Shown here: positions 1 through 9,597 of the stretch, piece after piece
Layout of the letters: every line of letters begins with the position of its first letter
Position numbering within the stretch: the stretch's first letter is position 1
NCBI RefSeq assembly: GCF_020164745.1
Contig: NZ_JAIUGV010000002.1
Location: 186,001 to 250,000 of the forward strand
DNA: 64,000 nucleotides
Direction of reading: 5' to 3'
Source: Mesorhizobium sp. ES1-4
Lineage (GTDB): Bacteria; Pseudomonadota; Alphaproteobacteria; Rhizobiales; Rhizobiaceae
Notes under the pieces: generated by a model
What the model was told of the DNA's origin: nothing
The model's input: the letters and a program-made list of their open reading frames with translations, nothing else
Databases searched by the model: none
Made by a program: the position numbers and the translations under genes

Positions 1-758
1 TCAAGTCCGGCGACAAGGCTGCCGATACACAGGTCGCCAAGGTCAAGGCCGTGCCGCCGGCACCGCCCACCAATGACGCACCGCTCGAGCCCCTGGCCGG
101 GGATGCCAAGGACGCCGCGGCGGCGACGGCCAAGACTGGCAATGCCAAGACTGGCAATGCCAAGGCCGCCGATGCCAACGCGGGCAACGCCGAAGCTGGA
201 GACGGCAAGGCCGCCGATGCCGCCAAGGCGGGTACGACGGTCGCGAAGCAGGAAGCCGCAAAAACCGAAGCGGCGGACAAGGCTCCGACCGCCGCCGCGC
301 TGAAGGCGGCTGCCGACGTCAAGCAGCAGCTCGCCGATGCCTTCAAGCCCGGTGACAAGCTGCATGACGGTGTCTCGGTCGAAGCCACCGACAAAGGTGT
401 CGTCATCTCGATCACCGATCAGCTGGACTTCGGCATGTTCCAGGTCGGGTCGGCGGTGCCGAGCCGTGAACTGGTGCTGGCGATGGAAAAGATCGGCCGC
501 ATCGTCAACAGCCAGAAGGGCACCATCAGCATCAACGGCCACACCGACGCGCGGCCTTTCCGCAGCGCCAGCTACGACAATTGGCGGCTGTCGACGGCGC
601 GCGCGCACTCGGCCTATTACATGCTCGTGCGTGGCGGCGTCGATGATCGTCGCATCACCGAGGTTGCCGGCTTCGCGGACCGCCAGCCCAAGGATCCCGC
701 GGATCCGATGTCGGCGGTCAACCGCCGCATCGAAATCCTGATGGCGACCGGCGGATGA
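1..758 (+). CDS. motB: Flagellar motor protein MotB, C-terminal part (start outside window)
   Basis: This is the end of MotB, the stator subunit that anchors the MotA-MotB ion channel to peptidoglycan. About 252 codons are visible and the start lies before the window. The first half is a low-complexity linker rich in Ala, Lys, Asp and Gly with short near-repeats. The second half is an OmpA-type peptidoglycan-binding domain with the motif GHTDARPFR near visible codon 178 and the typical final NRRIEI segment. The stop overlaps the motC start as ATGA, which implies translational coupling. The identity rests on the OmpA domain together with the downstream motC-fliK order known from rhizobia. Confidence 0.92.
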   Translation, partial: KSGDKAADTQVAKVKAVPPAPPTNDAPLEPLAGDAKDAAAATAKTGNAKTGNAKAADANAGNAEAGDGKAADAAKAGTTVAKQEAAKTEAADKAPTAAALKAAADVKQQLADAFKPGDKLHDGVSVEATDKGVVISITDQLDFGMFQVGSAVPSRELVLAMEKIGRIVNSQKGTISINGHTDARPFRSASYDNWRLSTARAHSAYYMLVRGGVDDRRITEVAGFADRQPKDPADPMSAVNRRIEILMATGG

Positions 759-2128
759 ACCGGGCGGCGCTCACCAGCCGCCTGACCGGCCTGTTGCTGC
801 TGGCCGCCGCGGCGTATCCATCGGCGGGCCTCGCCCAGGATACGCTGCAGCCTTATCAGTTGGTGCGCTCGTTGCAGCTTGTCCAGGACCGCATCGCGGC
901 AGGCGATCATGCCGCGATGCCCATGCAGGCCAAGCTGCTCGAGATGACCGATACGCGGCTGCGCGCCGCGGATACCGAGGATTTCAAGGACCCCAAGAAT
1001 TTTCGCGCGCTGCTGGTCTACGGCATGAGCGGCGGCAATCCGGTGACCGTCGAGGCCGCCGTGTCGCGGGCCGCACCCGATCCGCAGAACCTTGCCATAG
1101 CCAAAGCGGTGATCGACTATCTGAACGGCCGGCCCGGTGCAGCGATCGAAGCCCTGGGGTCGATCGACCCGATGACCCTGCCAGGCGACCTCGGCGCCTT
1201 CCTCGCTTTGGTCAAGGGGTCACTACTTGCCACGGACCAGCCGGCGGCAGCGCTCGCGCTGCTCGATGAGGCCAAGCTGCTCAGCCCTGGCACGCTGGTC
1301 GAGGAAGCAGCGTTGCGGCGTTCGGTCGGCATTGCCGTGACGCAAGGCGACGCGGCACGGTTCGCGCTTGCCTCCACCCAATATGTCGAGCGCTATCTCT
1401 ATTCGCCTTACGCCAGCCAGTTCGCCGACTCCTTCGTCTCCGGCGTCATCGCATTGCACATGTCGATCAGTCAGGACAAGCTTGCCGACATCACCTCGAT
1501 GATGGATACCGAACGGGAGAAGGTGATCTATCTGCGCATCGCGCGCCGCGCCGCGATTGACGGCATAACCGACTTGTCGGCCTTCGCATCGGCACGCGCC
1601 GAACAGGGTCGCGACGGCAACACCAATCAGGGCGATCCGCGCGCCCTGCTCTATTCCAGCCTGTCCACGGTGACCTCCGACACCATCGAGGACGTACGCG
1701 CCAACCTGGGCAAGATCGACCGCAGCAGATTGTCGGACGGCGACCGCGCCTTGCTCGACGCAGCCCAGGCCGTCGCCGGTGAAGTGGTGGCGCCGCCTGC
1801 TTCCCTTCCCGCAGCAAATCCGGCGCCCATATCGGTCATGCCATCGACCGAACCCGAGGCTGCCGCCACGTCAACCGCCGACGCCGCCGGATTGCCGCCG
1901 GTCGAGGGTGCCGTCTCCGAGCAGCCGGCCGTCGCGCCATCCGCAAACGCGGTGCCGGCTGCGCCGAAGGCAACCCCGCCCGCAACGGACGCGGCAACCA
2001 TCCTGCCGGCATCGGCGCCAGCGGCCTCGGCCGGCGCCGACACCGCCGATCCCACCGACGCCGCCATGACAAAAACCCGTCGACAGCTCGACCTGATCGA
2101 CCAGATGCTTGGAGCCGCCCCGAAATGA
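755..2128 (+). CDS. motC: Chemotaxis/motility protein MotC
   Basis: This 457-residue protein fits MotC, a periplasmic protein found in rhizobia and relatives that is needed for motor function and is thought to stabilise MotB. An N-terminal signal peptide is visible (a hydrophobic stretch followed by a cleavage-like GLAQ near residue 28). The body is helical. The C-terminal quarter is a Pro/Ala-rich low-complexity region, ending in a short helix that contains RRQLDLIDQML. It overlaps motB by four bases upstream and fliK by four bases downstream. The assignment relies on gene order and overall architecture, because I see no catalytic motif. Confidence 0.88.
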   Translation: MNRAALTSRLTGLLLLAAAAYPSAGLAQDTLQPYQLVRSLQLVQDRIAAGDHAAMPMQAKLLEMTDTRLRAADTEDFKDPKNFRALLVYGMSGGNPVTVEAAVSRAAPDPQNLAIAKAVIDYLNGRPGAAIEALGSIDPMTLPGDLGAFLALVKGSLLATDQPAAALALLDEAKLLSPGTLVEEAALRRSVGIAVTQGDAARFALASTQYVERYLYSPYASQFADSFVSGVIALHMSISQDKLADITSMMDTEREKVIYLRIARRAAIDGITDLSAFASARAEQGRDGNTNQGDPRALLYSSLSTVTSDTIEDVRANLGKIDRSRLSDGDRALLDAAQAVAGEVVAPPASLPAANPAPISVMPSTEPEAAATSTADAAGLPPVEGAVSEQPAVAPSANAVPAAPKATPPATDAATILPASAPAASAGADTADPTDAAMTKTRRQLDLIDQMLGAAPK

Positions 2129-3504
2129 CCCCCAGCCTCGGCCCGGCTCTCCCGGGATTTACCGCCGCGCGCACGGCCGAGCAGCCGGCCGCGCCCGGAA
2201 AGAAGGACGACACCGGCTTCGGCAAGATGGTGCACGGCAGCGCGAGCGCCGCCAATTCGGAAAAGCAGCCAACCGCTGAGGCAGGCTCCCGCGATCCGCG
2301 CTGGAGCAGACTTGCCGCGGGCCTCGCGGCAAAGACGGGCGAGGATGAGCCGATGCCCGCTGGCAAGGCAAGGAACACGCCGACCGGATCGCCTGCCGCG
2401 AAATCCGTGAAGGACGCCAAGGATGCCGGGACTGACAAGGATGCCGATGCCGATGCGCCGGCCGCCGAACCGGGCGCAACGCCGCTCGACGAGCATTTGC
2501 CGTTGCTGATGGCATTTCATGACCTGCGCCATTTTTCGACGTCGGCGAAGTCGGCCGACCCGAACGCGAGCGAAACAGGACAGGGCCCGACGGTCGTTGG
2601 ACAGCTTTCGTCGAAGACCTTTCGGCAGACATCCGTCGCCGGGAGCGACGGTCTCGAACCCATCCCGAAGCCTGAGCGGGCTTCGCTGGTCGAGGGGCCG
2701 TTGACCAAGGTCGACAGTCACCCCGTCCGCGATGCCGCCGGCGTGCCAAAACACGACGATACGATCGCGGCCGGTCCTGAGCCCGAAGCGCCCGCCCAGA
2801 TGCCGGGCGTGGAGACGAAACAGGCGCCGCACCAGTTGAAATCCATCGCCGACCTTCAGTCCTCATTGCGGTCCGAGCCCGGAAAGCAGCATTCGGCGAC
2901 CGCACGCATCGACGTGGTTTCCGAACGCAGCTTCCCTGCGCCGCCACAGGCACCGATGAGCCAGGCCGCGCTCAATGTCATCGGCGCAATAGCCGCCGAC
3001 GGCGGCCCGAACCAGGCGCGTCCCACGGTTTCAGCGACCGCCCAGTTGACGGGCTCTGTTGCTGTTCCGACACACGTGTTGAAGATCGAACTTCACCCGG
3101 CCGAACTGGGCATGGTCACGGCCCATCTTCGGCTCTCCGGAGAACAACTGTCGATTGAATTGAAGCCCGAAACACACGATGCATATCGTCGGCTTTCCAG
3201 CGACAGCGAGGCGATCGTGAAGTCGCTGCGCGGGCTGGGCTTCGAGGTGGACAAGGTCACCATCCTGCAACCAACGATTGCAGTTCCTTCTACAACCCGG
3301 ACGGATGCAACCGCCTCCGCGACCGCCGCACCCGGCCGCGATCCATCGTCCTTCCAGCCCGGAAATTCCAGCGGCGGCAATGGTGGACCCGGCGGCCAGC
3401 AATCGGGTCAGCAATCCGCAAGGGGGAGCCATCATGACGCGCAAGCACACGGCCGCGCCGCTTCGCCTTCTCGCGAGCGCGCTGGCGGCGATATTTTTAT
3501 CTAG
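2125..3504 (+). CDS. fliK: Flagellar hook-length control protein FliK (MotD)
   Basis: This 459-residue protein matches FliK, called MotD in Sinorhizobium. It measures hook length and switches export specificity from hook to filament subunits. About 300 N-terminal residues are hydrophilic, Pro/Ala/Lys/Asp-rich and poorly ordered, as expected of the ruler part. The C-terminal Flg_hook domain lies at about residues 312-385 and includes the segments LKIELHPAELGMVTAHL and LRGLGFEVDKVTI. A Gly/Ser/Gln-rich tail follows. The start overlaps the motC stop (ATGA). The end overlaps the following transglycosylase gene by 71 bases in another frame. Confidence 0.88.
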   Translation: MTPSLGPALPGFTAARTAEQPAAPGKKDDTGFGKMVHGSASAANSEKQPTAEAGSRDPRWSRLAAGLAAKTGEDEPMPAGKARNTPTGSPAAKSVKDAKDAGTDKDADADAPAAEPGATPLDEHLPLLMAFHDLRHFSTSAKSADPNASETGQGPTVVGQLSSKTFRQTSVAGSDGLEPIPKPERASLVEGPLTKVDSHPVRDAAGVPKHDDTIAAGPEPEAPAQMPGVETKQAPHQLKSIADLQSSLRSEPGKQHSATARIDVVSERSFPAPPQAPMSQAALNVIGAIAADGGPNQARPTVSATAQLTGSVAVPTHVLKIELHPAELGMVTAHLRLSGEQLSIELKPETHDAYRRLSSDSEAIVKSLRGLGFEVDKVTILQPTIAVPSTTRTDATASATAAPGRDPSSFQPGNSSGGNGGPGGQQSGQQSARGSHHDAQAHGRAASPSRERAGGDIFI

Positions 3505-4021
3505 CCTAGCAAGCAGCGCCGGCGCCGCCACCAATCCCTGCGAGCCCGAGATCCTGCGTGCCGCCGACCGCTATGGTGTGCCCGCCGGCATCCTCTATGC
3601 CGTCGGGTTGACGGAGACCGGCAACAAGGGCAGCCTTCAACCCAACGCTTTGAATATAGAGGGGAAAGCCGTCTTCCCAAGAAGCCGGGCCGAAGCGCTT
3701 GCCGTCTTCGCCAACGCCCGGCGCGAAGGCAAGACACTGATCGATCTCGGCTGCATGCAGATCAACCATCACTACCATGCCTCGCATTTCCGCAGCGTCG
3801 AGGACATGCTCGACCCTCGCCAGAACGTCGACTACGCGGCCCGCTTCCTGGTCAGCCTGCATGCGCGTCACGAGACTTGGTCGATGGCCGTCGCCCGCTA
3901 CCATGCCGGCCCCGACAACGATCCGGCGCAGAAGGTCTATGTCTGCAGGGTGATAGCCAACATGGTTGCCACCGGCTTTGGCAAATGGACAACGAACGCC
4001 CGCGCCTTCTGCAACCCATAA
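3434..4021 (+). CDS. Flagellar-cluster lytic transglycosylase (SLT fold)
   Basis: This 195-residue secreted protein has a signal peptide (MTRKHTAAPLRLLASALAAI, then a cleavage region ending SSAGA) and a single lysozyme-like SLT domain. The probable catalytic Glu is in GLTETGNKG, and the family motif DLGCMQINHHYH follows. Such an enzyme would open peptidoglycan locally so that the flagellar rod can pass. The start at 3434 is chosen because of the AGGGGGAG ribosome site just upstream and because the signal peptide begins there; a longer reading frame upstream lies inside fliK. The equivalent gene (orf38 position) sits between motD and the flagellar regulator in other rhizobia. Confidence 0.82.
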   Translation: MTRKHTAAPLRLLASALAAIFLSSLASSAGAATNPCEPEILRAADRYGVPAGILYAVGLTETGNKGSLQPNALNIEGKAVFPRSRAEALAVFANARREGKTLIDLGCMQINHHYHASHFRSVEDMLDPRQNVDYAARFLVSLHARHETWSMAVARYHAGPDNDPAQKVYVCRVIANMVATGFGKWTTNARAFCNP

Positions 4022-4244
4022 GCGCATAGCCTGCTTCTAATACATCGATTCGCTGGCTGCGAAACGGCCGATTTTGACTTGGTGGAGGCTTGGGTTCGCG
4101 AGCATATCCGGTCGCGCGCTAATGCAACCGATACGATTCCAGACTCCCAAGAAACTAGTTACAAGAAATGACGGTTGTTCAGGATTCCCGTCAGCGGATA
4201 CGCCTTTCCCCACGGGGCACATGTGCTGATTCGGAGGCGGGCCG

Positions 4245-4913
4245 ATGATCGTTATCGTTGACGAGCGAGAGCTCGTGACAGAGGGCTATAACTCACTTTT
4301 CGACCGCGAGGGGATCGCCTGCGCCGGTTTCGCGCCGGGCGAATTCGGCGAGTGGGTCAACTCGGCCGCCGACACCGATCTGCGCTCGGTGCGGGCTTTC
4401 CTGATCGGCGATTGTCGTGACGGCGCGATCTCGCCGCGCCAGATTCGCGACCGCACCGGAGCTCCCGTCATTGCGCTCAGCGAGCAGCATTCGCTGGAGA
4501 ACACGCTGCGGTTGTTCGAGAGCGGCGTCGACGACGTCATCCGCAAGCCGGTGCACATCCGCGAAATCCTGGCCCGCATCACCGCCATCCGCCGCCGCGC
4601 CAGCGAGGACGTCGCCTACACCGAGATCGGCGCCATGCGCATCTTCATGGACGGCCGCGATCCCGAGATTGACGGCCAGCCGCTGCCCTTGCCGCGTCGC
4701 GAGCGTCGTATCCTGGAATATCTGGCGAGCAACCGCGGCCGCCGCGTCACCAAGACCCAGGTGTTCAACGCCATCTATGGCATTTTCGACGAAGAGGTCG
4801 AGGAGAACGTTGTGGAGAGCCACATCAGCAAGCTGCGCAAGAAACTGCGCGAGAAGCTGGGCACGGATCCGATCGATTCCAAGCGCTTCCTCGGCTACCG
4901 GCTGGTGTTCTGA
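4245..4913 (+). CDS. ftcR: Flagellar transcriptional regulator FtcR (Rem), OmpR family
   Basis: This 222-residue two-domain protein matches FtcR of Brucella and Rem of Sinorhizobium, the activator of flagellar genes. Residues 1-115 form an atypical receiver. The acidic pocket is reduced to VDERE (D6, E7), and the expected phosphoacceptor region reads [10 protein letters not shown], so D56 is only doubtfully placed. The conserved Lys of IRKPVH is kept. Residues 125-222 form an OmpR winged helix with [10 protein letters not shown] and the recognition helix [14 protein letters not shown]. It is the first gene after a 223-bp gap, so it probably has its own promoter, and it reads into flgE. Activity independent of phosphorylation is an inference. 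Confidence 0.92.
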   Translation: MIVIVDERELVTEGYNSLFDREGIACAGFAPGEFGEWVNSAADTDLRSVRAFLIGDCRDGAISPRQIRDRTGAPVIALSEQHSLENTLRLFESGVDDVIRKPVHIREILARITAIRRRASEDVAYTEIGAMRIFMDGRDPEIDGQPLPLPRRERRILEYLASNRGRRVTKTQVFNAIYGIFDEEVEENVVESHISKLRKKLREKLGTDPIDSKRFLGYRLVF

Positions 4914-4992
4914 TGCAGCACCGCGCCAGCCTCGCGCAAGACAGGGCGCGTAGCCTCGAAGCCAGCGGCATGGATATTGCGGAGACATCTCG

Positions 4993-6252
4993 ATGAGCCT
5001 CTATGGAATGATGCGGACCGGCGTTTCCGGCATGAACGCCCAGGCAAACCGCCTGTCGACGACAGCCGACAACATCGCCAACTCCGATACCACCGGCTAC
5101 AAGCGGTCCTCGGCCGAATTCTCGACGCTGATCATGCCGTCGACCGGCGGCGCCTATAATTCCGGCGGCGTCACCACGACGATCCGCCAGGCGGTGAGCG
5201 ATCCGGGCGTGCTTCAATACACGACCTCGGTATCCGACCTCGCCGTCAGCGGCGATGGCTTCTTTGTCGTGCAGGACCCGAGCGGCACGCCTTTCCTGAC
5301 CCGCGCCGGCGCCTTCGTTCCCGATGCACAGGGCCGGCTGGTCAACGCCGCCGGTTTCCAGCTGATGGCCTACAGCTACGCCAACGGCACGCCGGCAGCG
5401 ACGGTGAACGGCTTCGAAGGCCTCGAGCCGGTTGTCATCTCCGACCAGGGACTGACCGCAACGCCGAGCACCGCGGGGAATTTCAGCGGCAATCTGCCGG
5501 CGGGTGCCACACCGGTCGCTGCCGGCAGCCTGCCCAGCACGAACGCGGCGGGCGCGCAGTACACGTCGAAATCATCGATGGTCGCCTATGACAATCTCGG
5601 CAACAAGAAGCTGCTCGACGTCTATTTCACCAACACCGGTGCCGGGACCTGGGAGGTGGCGGTCTTCGACCAATCGAAGGCGACGGCCGGAACTGGCTTC
5701 CCCTATGCTGCCGGCGGCGCACTGGGCACCGCCAACCTTACCTTCGATACCACCACCGGCAAGCTTACCGGCGCCCCCACCAGCGTTTCGTTCACCGTAC
5801 CGGGCGGCGCCGGCCTCGATCTCGATCTGTCGGCGCTCACACAGCTTGGCACCGGCTTCACCGTCACCGACGCCCAGGTCAACGGCAACGCGCCGAGCAC
5901 CATCGACAAGGTGCAGATCAGCAAGGACGGCACCATTTACGCCCAGTACAAGGACGGCACCTCCAAGGCGCTTTATAAAATTCCGCTGGCCGATGTGCAG
6001 AGCCCCGACCAGCTCAAGGCACTCCCCGGCAACGTCTACGCGCAAGGCACCGATTCCGGTGCGATCCGTGTCGGCTTTGCCAATGAAGGCAAGCTTGGTT
6101 CGATCATTTCCGGGGCGCTCGAAAATTCCAACGTCGATATCGCGGAGGAATTGACCGACATGATCGCGGCACAACGCAGCTACACCGCCAATTCGAAAGT
6201 CTTCCAGACCGGTTCCGATCTGATGGACGTCCTTGTCAACCTGAAGAGATAA
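4993..6252 (+). CDS. flgE: Flagellar hook protein FlgE
   Basis: This 419-residue protein builds the flagellar hook. The N-terminal rod/hook signature is clear (MSLYGMMRTGVSGMNAQ, then ADNIANSDTTGYKR). The middle holds the variable hook domain, rich in Gly, Ala and Thr. The C-terminal helix that packs in the hook core is also present (ENSNVDIAEELTDMIAAQRS, then SKVFQTGSDLMDVLVNLKR). A GCGGAGA site stands about 10 bases before the ATG. FlgE is exported by the type III system whose parts (fliQ, flhA, fliR) are also in this window, and its final length is set by FliK upstream. Confidence 0.96.
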   Translation: MSLYGMMRTGVSGMNAQANRLSTTADNIANSDTTGYKRSSAEFSTLIMPSTGGAYNSGGVTTTIRQAVSDPGVLQYTTSVSDLAVSGDGFFVVQDPSGTPFLTRAGAFVPDAQGRLVNAAGFQLMAYSYANGTPAATVNGFEGLEPVVISDQGLTATPSTAGNFSGNLPAGATPVAAGSLPSTNAAGAQYTSKSSMVAYDNLGNKKLLDVYFTNTGAGTWEVAVFDQSKATAGTGFPYAAGGALGTANLTFDTTTGKLTGAPTSVSFTVPGGAGLDLDLSALTQLGTGFTVTDAQVNGNAPSTIDKVQISKDGTIYAQYKDGTSKALYKIPLADVQSPDQLKALPGNVYAQGTDSGAIRVGFANEGKLGSIISGALENSNVDIAEELTDMIAAQRSYTANSKVFQTGSDLMDVLVNLKR

Positions 6253-6279
6253 ACCGGGCTCCGCCTGTGAAAGACCAGC

Positions 6280-7734
6280 ATGTCGCTTTCCTCCGCACTG
6301 AGCATCGCCCAATCGGCCCTTCTGGCCACCTCGCGGCAGACCAGTGTTGTCACGCGCAACGTCTCGGACGCCTCCAATTCGGACTATACGCGCCGCATCG
6401 CTGTCGTCAGCAGTACGACGCCGGGCGCCCGGGTGGTCGATATCCAGCGCGTGACCAACGACCTGCTGTTTCGCCAGAACCTTGGCGCACTGTCGGCCTA
6501 TAGCGGCCAGAACGCACTCTACAGCGGCATGGATCAGTTGAATGTGGCGGTCAACGGCGTCGACAACGCGTCCTCGCCCTCGACCGCCATCGCCAACCTG
6601 CAGCAGCAACTGCAGCTCTACGCCACCTCGCCGTCCAACCAGAATCTCGGTTCCATCGTCATCGACGCCGCCAGGCAGGTGGTGCGCTCCCTCAACGAGG
6701 GTTCCCAGGCCATTCAGGCTTTCCGCACCCAGACCGACGGCCAGATCGACACGGCGGTCAAGGACCTCAATTCGCTGCTCAGCCAGTTCCAGGACGCCAA
6801 CCAGGCTGTCATTTCCGGAACCCGTTCCGGCACCGACGTTTCCGATGCGCTCGACCAGCGCGACGCGCTGCTGAAGAAGATCGCCGACTATGTTCCGGTC
6901 TCGACCTTCACGCGCGGCGACAATGACATGGTCATCACCACGGGTGACGGCACCACATTGTTCGAAACCATACCGCGCACGGTGAGCTTTACGCCGTCGG
7001 CGGGTTATGCCGCCGGAGCCGCCGGCAACACCGTCTATATCGACAACGTCCCTGTCTCGGCGGGAGCGGGCGGCAACACCAGCGCCAGTGGCAAGCTTGC
7101 CGGCCTGCTGCAACTGCGCGACGGGGTCGCCTCGACCATGCAGAGCCAGCTCGACGAGACCGCGCGCGGCCTGATCACGGCCTTTGCCGAGACCGCGCCT
7201 GCGATGCCGAACGCCGCCGGCCTGTTTACCTGGTCCGGCGCGCCGGCCGTGCCGGCCGCGGGCACGCTGGTCAACGGCCTGGCCGGTTCGATCAGCATCA
7301 ATGCGGCGATGGATCCAAGCGCTGGCGGCAATCCGGTATTGCTGCGCGACGGCGGCGCCAACGGTGCGGCCTACGTCGCCAACACCAGCGGCGGCGCCTC
7401 CTACTCCAGCCTCCTGATTGCCTATGGCGACCGTCTCGACCAGCCGATGACGTTCGATTCCGGCGCCGGGATATCGGCGACGTCCAGCGTTTCCGACTAC
7501 GCCGCCAATTCCATCGGTTGGCTACAGGGCCTACGCCAGCAGGCCTCGACCGCGTCGGATGCCAAGCAGGCGCTGGCACAACGCAGCGCCGAGGCGCTTT
7601 CCAATGCGACCGGGGTCAACGTCGACCAGGAAATGTCGCTGATGCTCGATCTCGAACACACCTATCAGGCATCGGCGCGGATGATGAAGACCGTCGACGA
7701 CATGATGACGGCCCTGTTGAACGCGGTGGGATAA
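6280..7734 (+). CDS. flgK: Flagellar hook-associated protein 1 FlgK
   Basis: This 484-residue protein forms the first junction layer between hook and filament. The N-terminal helix MSLSSALSIAQSALLATSRQ leads into a VTRNVSDASNSDYTRR segment, the FlgK version of the conserved rod/hook signature. A variable Gly/Ala/Thr-rich middle follows. The C-terminal coiled coil includes NVDQEMSLMLDLEHTYQASA, then RMMKTVDDMMTALLNAVG. It lies 27 bases after flgE and three bases before flgL, so the three are probably co-transcribed. The length is slightly shorter than the enterobacterial protein, as usual in rhizobia. Confidence 0.95.
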   Translation: MSLSSALSIAQSALLATSRQTSVVTRNVSDASNSDYTRRIAVVSSTTPGARVVDIQRVTNDLLFRQNLGALSAYSGQNALYSGMDQLNVAVNGVDNASSPSTAIANLQQQLQLYATSPSNQNLGSIVIDAARQVVRSLNEGSQAIQAFRTQTDGQIDTAVKDLNSLLSQFQDANQAVISGTRSGTDVSDALDQRDALLKKIADYVPVSTFTRGDNDMVITTGDGTTLFETIPRTVSFTPSAGYAAGAAGNTVYIDNVPVSAGAGGNTSASGKLAGLLQLRDGVASTMQSQLDETARGLITAFAETAPAMPNAAGLFTWSGAPAVPAAGTLVNGLAGSISINAAMDPSAGGNPVLLRDGGANGAAYVANTSGGASYSSLLIAYGDRLDQPMTFDSGAGISATSSVSDYAANSIGWLQGLRQQASTASDAKQALAQRSAEALSNATGVNVDQEMSLMLDLEHTYQASARMMKTVDDMMTALLNAVG

Positions 7735-7737
7735 TCC

Positions 7738-8781
7738 ATGACCTCAGTTTCCTCGGCCGCCATCTCCAACGCCATGCGCTATCAACAAATGCGCATGCAG
7801 GCCGACCTCGTCAAAGCAACAAAGGAATCCTCCACCGGCCAGGTCGCCGATGTCGGCCTGGCACTGGGCGGACGCACCGCCCAGTCCGTCACCTTCTCGC
7901 GCGACCTCGACCGCCTGAACGTAATCATCGATTCCAACGGGTTGGTCGCCGCCCGGCTTGCATCGACGCAGACTTCGCTTGGCCAGCTCTCCGGCGTGGC
8001 GCAGACCTTCCTATCCAGCCTCACCACCGCGTCGTCGGGGGACAATTCCGACACCCTGACTCAATCGAGCGGGCAGACGACGATCCAGCAGCTTGCCTCG
8101 ATCCTCAACACCAGCGTCAACGGCGAGTATTTGTTCGCCGGCACCAACACCGACGTCAAACCGATCAACGATTTCACGGCGGCCGGCTCGCCGGCCAAGG
8201 CCGCCTTCGACGCTTCCTTTGTCGCCAAGTTCGGGTTCACGCCCAACGATCCGGCCGCGGCCAATATCACCGCCGCCCAGATGGACGACTTCATCACCAA
8301 CGACGTCACGCCGCAATTTCTCGGCGCGGGCTGGCAGACCAACATGTCGAATGCCACCGATCAGCAGATCGTAAGCCGCATCGCGCTCAACGAAACCACG
8401 GCGACCTCCGCCAGCGCCAACAGCGATGGCATCAAGAAGCTCGCCATGGCCGCCGCAATGGTCACGAGCCTGATGTCGACCAACATCAGCCAGGCGGCGA
8501 AGGACACCATCATCACCCGCTCCCAGTCGCTGGTCGGCGAAGCGCTGAGCGGTATCGGCCAGGTCCAATCCGAAACCGGCATCGTCCAGAAGCGCGTCTC
8601 CGACGCCAGCGACCGCATGAAAACGCAGGTCGACCTGTTCGAGCGCCATATCCTCGATCTCGAGGCCGTCGACCCGGCGGAAGCCGCGACCCGCGTCGCC
8701 GACCTGACGCAGCATATCGAGACGTCCTTTGCCCTGACGGCGCGCCTGCAGCAGCTCAGCCTGTTGAATTACCTGACCTGA
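7738..8781 (+). CDS. flgL: Flagellar hook-associated protein 3 FlgL
   Basis: This 347-residue flagellin-like protein forms the second hook-filament junction layer. The N-terminal helical segment reads SAISNAMRYQQMRMQADLVK, followed by a serine- and threonine-rich core. The C-terminal coil (ALTARLQQLSLLNYL) matches the flagellin D0 pattern. It begins three bases after the flgK stop and ends 28 bases before flaF. Order and size fit FlgL of Sinorhizobium and Brucella. Confidence 0.92.
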   Translation: MTSVSSAAISNAMRYQQMRMQADLVKATKESSTGQVADVGLALGGRTAQSVTFSRDLDRLNVIIDSNGLVAARLASTQTSLGQLSGVAQTFLSSLTTASSGDNSDTLTQSSGQTTIQQLASILNTSVNGEYLFAGTNTDVKPINDFTAAGSPAKAAFDASFVAKFGFTPNDPAAANITAAQMDDFITNDVTPQFLGAGWQTNMSNATDQQIVSRIALNETTATSASANSDGIKKLAMAAAMVTSLMSTNISQAAKDTIITRSQSLVGEALSGIGQVQSETGIVQKRVSDASDRMKTQVDLFERHILDLEAVDPAEAATRVADLTQHIETSFALTARLQQLSLLNYLT

Positions 8782-8809
8782 AAGCACTCTGAACCGGAAC
8801 GGTAGAGCG

Positions 8810-9157
8810 ATGTACCAATTTTCCTACGCCGACATCCAAAGCACCTCCGTCACGGACGCCAAGGACCGTGAGCGCGAGCTGCTGACCCGCTCGATCGACA
8901 TGCTGTCGGCCGCGGCGGTGGCCGGCCAGGGCTCAATGGAGGCGGTGGAAGCACTGAACTTCACCAACCGCGTCTGGACTGCCTTCGTCGAAGATCTTGG
9001 CTCCAGCGACAATGCGCTCCCCAAGGAATTGCGCGCCAACCTGATTTCCATCGGCCTGTGGCTGCTGCGCGAGGCCGAGGACATCCGCCAGGGCCGCACC
9101 GACAATTTCGAGGGGCTGATCGAAGTATCCCAGATCATCCGCGACGGCATTCAATGA
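8810..9157 (+). CDS. flaF: Flagellar biosynthesis regulator FlaF
   Basis: This 115-residue cytoplasmic protein matches FlaF, which in alphaproteobacteria is required for flagellin synthesis or secretion and acts in opposition to FlbT. Recognisable features are the opening MYQFSYADIQ and the central segment EALNFTNRVWTAFVEDL, followed by LRANLISIGLWLLREAEDIR. The stop overlaps the flbT start (ATGA), giving tight coupling of the two antagonistic regulators. Confidence 0.92.
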   Translation: MYQFSYADIQSTSVTDAKDRERELLTRSIDMLSAAAVAGQGSMEAVEALNFTNRVWTAFVEDLGSSDNALPKELRANLISIGLWLLREAEDIRQGRTDNFEGLIEVSQIIRDGIQ

Positions 9158-9597
9158 CCAACACCCTGAAGATATCGCTGAAGCCCAACGAGAAGATCTA
9201 CATCAACGGCGCGGTCATCCGCGTCGACCGGAAGGTTACCGTCGAGCTGATGAACGACGTGCAGTTCCTGCTCGAGAGCCATGTGATCCAGGCCGACGAG
9301 GCTTCGACGCCGTTGCGGCAGCTCTATTTCATCGTGCAGGTCATGCTGATGAACCCCGCTGGTGCCGATGAAGCGCGCGAAATGTTCCGCCGCTCGCTGC
9401 CGCTGCTCATGGCAAGTTTCGAAGACGCCGAAATCGGCAGCGCGCTGAAACAGGTCGACCGTATGGTCGGCGAGGATCACATCTACGAGGCCTTGAAGGC
9501 GATCCGTTCGCTTTATCCTCTCGAACGCCGCGCGCTTGGCGGCAACGACGACGTTCCGGGCGCCGCGCGCCCGCTGGCCGTGGGAGCACGATACTGA
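9154..9597 (+). CDS. flbT: Flagellin synthesis repressor FlbT
   Basis: This 147-residue protein matches FlbT, the post-transcriptional repressor that in Caulobacter binds the 5' leader of flagellin mRNA and promotes its decay; in Brucella the effect on flagellin is positive. The start MTNTLKISLKPNEKIYINGA and the segment FLLESHVIQADEASTPLRQL are typical. The ATG at 9154 overlaps the flaF stop. The gene also overlaps flgD through a TGATG junction. An in-frame extension to 9058 runs inside flaF and is not supported. Confidence 0.93.
   Translation: MTNTLKISLKPNEKIYINGAVIRVDRKVTVELMNDVQFLLESHVIQADEASTPLRQLYFIVQVMLMNPAGADEAREMFRRSLPLLMASFEDAEIGSALKQVDRMVGEDHIYEALKAIRSLYPLERRALGGNDDVPGAARPLAVGARY

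Noticed and set aside
5572..7113. Long antisense frame over flgE and flgK
   Set aside because: Composition is that of a shadow frame; both sense genes are unmistakable.
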